Origin: Blattabacterium cuenoti
Lineage (GTDB): Bacteria > Bacteroidota > Bacteroidia > Flavobacteriales > Blattabacteriaceae
Assembly: GCF_014251555.1 (NCBI RefSeq)
Contig: NZ_CP059190.1
Span: forward strand, 44,701 to 108,700
Length of the DNA stretch: 64,000 nucleotides
Direction of reading: 5' to 3'
Part shown: piece after piece, positions 63,533 through 64,000 of the stretch
Numbering within the stretch: position 1 is the first letter of the stretch
How the letters are laid out: the number at the start of each line of letters is the position of its first letter
Notes under the pieces: model-generated
Told to the model about the DNA's origin: nothing
The model's database searches: none
The model's input: only the letters and a program-made list of their open reading frames with translations
Translations under genes and position numbers: made by a program

Positions 63533-64000
63533 TTGATAGATTTTCTAAATAAAGACATATATATAGCTGTTTTAGCACATTCAATTCCCTTATTCCCATT
63601 TATTCCACCTGATCGGTCTAAAGATTGTTGTTGATTTCTATCAGTAAGAACACCAAATATAACAGGAACATCATATTTTATATTAATATCTTTAATTCCT
63701 TGCGAAATAGCTAGACATAGATATTCGAAATGATAAGTTTCTCCTTGTATCAGAGACCCAATTGTAATGATTGAATCAAAATTGTAGCACTGTGCTATTT
63801 TTTTAGCAGAATAGATTAATTCATAACTTCCAGGAACTTCCCAAGTTTGTATTTTTTCTTTCGAAATTCCTGATTGAATTAAAGTTTCATAAGCTCCTTT
63901 ATATAATCTGCTAGTAATTTCTTTATTCCATAGAGAAACAATAATTGCAAATTTTAAATTTGCATCTTTTATTTTTTTTTTATCTAATGAATAAATAGGA
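63529..64000 (-). CDS. ribH: 6,7-dimethyl-8-ribityllumazine synthase, 5' end beyond the window
   Basis: Reading leftward from 63999 gives about 156 residues of lumazine synthase: FAIIVSLWNKEIT, TWEVPGSYELIYSAKKIA, the active-site GSLIQGETYHFEYL with its His, PVIFGVLTDRNQQQSLDR, and a C-terminus NGNKGIECAKTAIYMSLFRKSIK. This is the penultimate step of riboflavin synthesis. The TGA overlaps the mutL ATG, so translation is probably coupled. The start codon is outside the window. Confidence 0.93.
   Translation of the reverse strand, partial: PIYSLDKKKIKDANLKFAIIVSLWNKEITSRLYKGAYETLIQSGISKEKIQTWEVPGSYELIYSAKKIAQCYNFDSIITIGSLIQGETYHFEYLCLAISQGIKDINIKYDVPVIFGVLTDRNQQQSLDRSGGINGNKGIECAKTAIYMSLFRKSIK

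Overview
This window comes from a strongly AT-rich, gene-dense, reduced genome of the Bacteroidota, class Flavobacteriia. Its gene content and protein sequences fit best with Blattabacterium, the nutritional endosymbiont of cockroaches and Mastotermes; this genus assignment is recognition, not a search result. The clade markers are: a complete alternative complex III (actABCDEF); a ResB-CcsA fused cytochrome c synthase; atpBEFHAG without atpD and atpC; a DUF3127 protein; a long bacteroidete LepB; paired M16 peptidases; few Shine-Dalgarno sites; and TAnnTTTG-type -7 elements in front of several genes. I see no insertion sequences, prophage, CRISPR array, rRNA genes or signs of recent transfer. 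One tRNA gene is present.

Layout. 1-13 kb (+): 3' end of a lytic transglycosylase, recA, an MBL hydrolase, fused ccs, an acyltransferase, alaS, sucA, sucB, then a periplasmic-binding-like gene broken by a frameshift at a run of 12 A. 14-16 kb (-): TPR protein, esterase, LolD-like ATPase. 16-21.6 kb (+): sucC, dnaX, clpC, nth. 21.6-26 kb (-): DUF3127 protein, SPFH protein, DUF59 protein, two M16 peptidases. 26-34 kb (+): the act operon. 34-39 kb (-): hemD, trkA, trkH, hemC, tsaB. 39-42 kb (+): nadE, folE, cysS. 42-43 kb (-): a trans-sulfuration enzyme. 43-59 kb (+): atpBEFHAG, trpS, grpE, dnaJ, mnmA, ilvD-ilvB-ilvN-ilvC-ilvA. Then tRNA-Leu(GAG) (-), dapB and lepB (+), and rhomboid, mutL and ribH (-, ribH cut by the window end).

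Working together, the genes describe an aerobically respiring provisioning symbiont. 2-oxoglutarate dehydrogenase and succinyl-CoA synthetase feed reducing power to alternative complex III. Haem synthesis (hemC, hemD) and cytochrome c maturation supply its cofactors, and the F-type ATP synthase uses the gradient. The ilv cluster, dapB and the sulfur-amino-acid genes make amino acids for the host.

I found no convincing new multi-gene system. The interesting signals are degenerations inside conserved machines: a DnaX with both Walker motifs damaged, an endonuclease III without its iron-sulfur ligands, a ClpC without its N-domain, a RecA with a one-residue deletion in loop L2, and an IlvN whose valine-binding residues are all replaced. 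The regulatory candidates are an ilvD leader hairpin, a possible sigma-54-like site with a palindrome before grpE, and short tandem duplications before lolD and at the grpE start.
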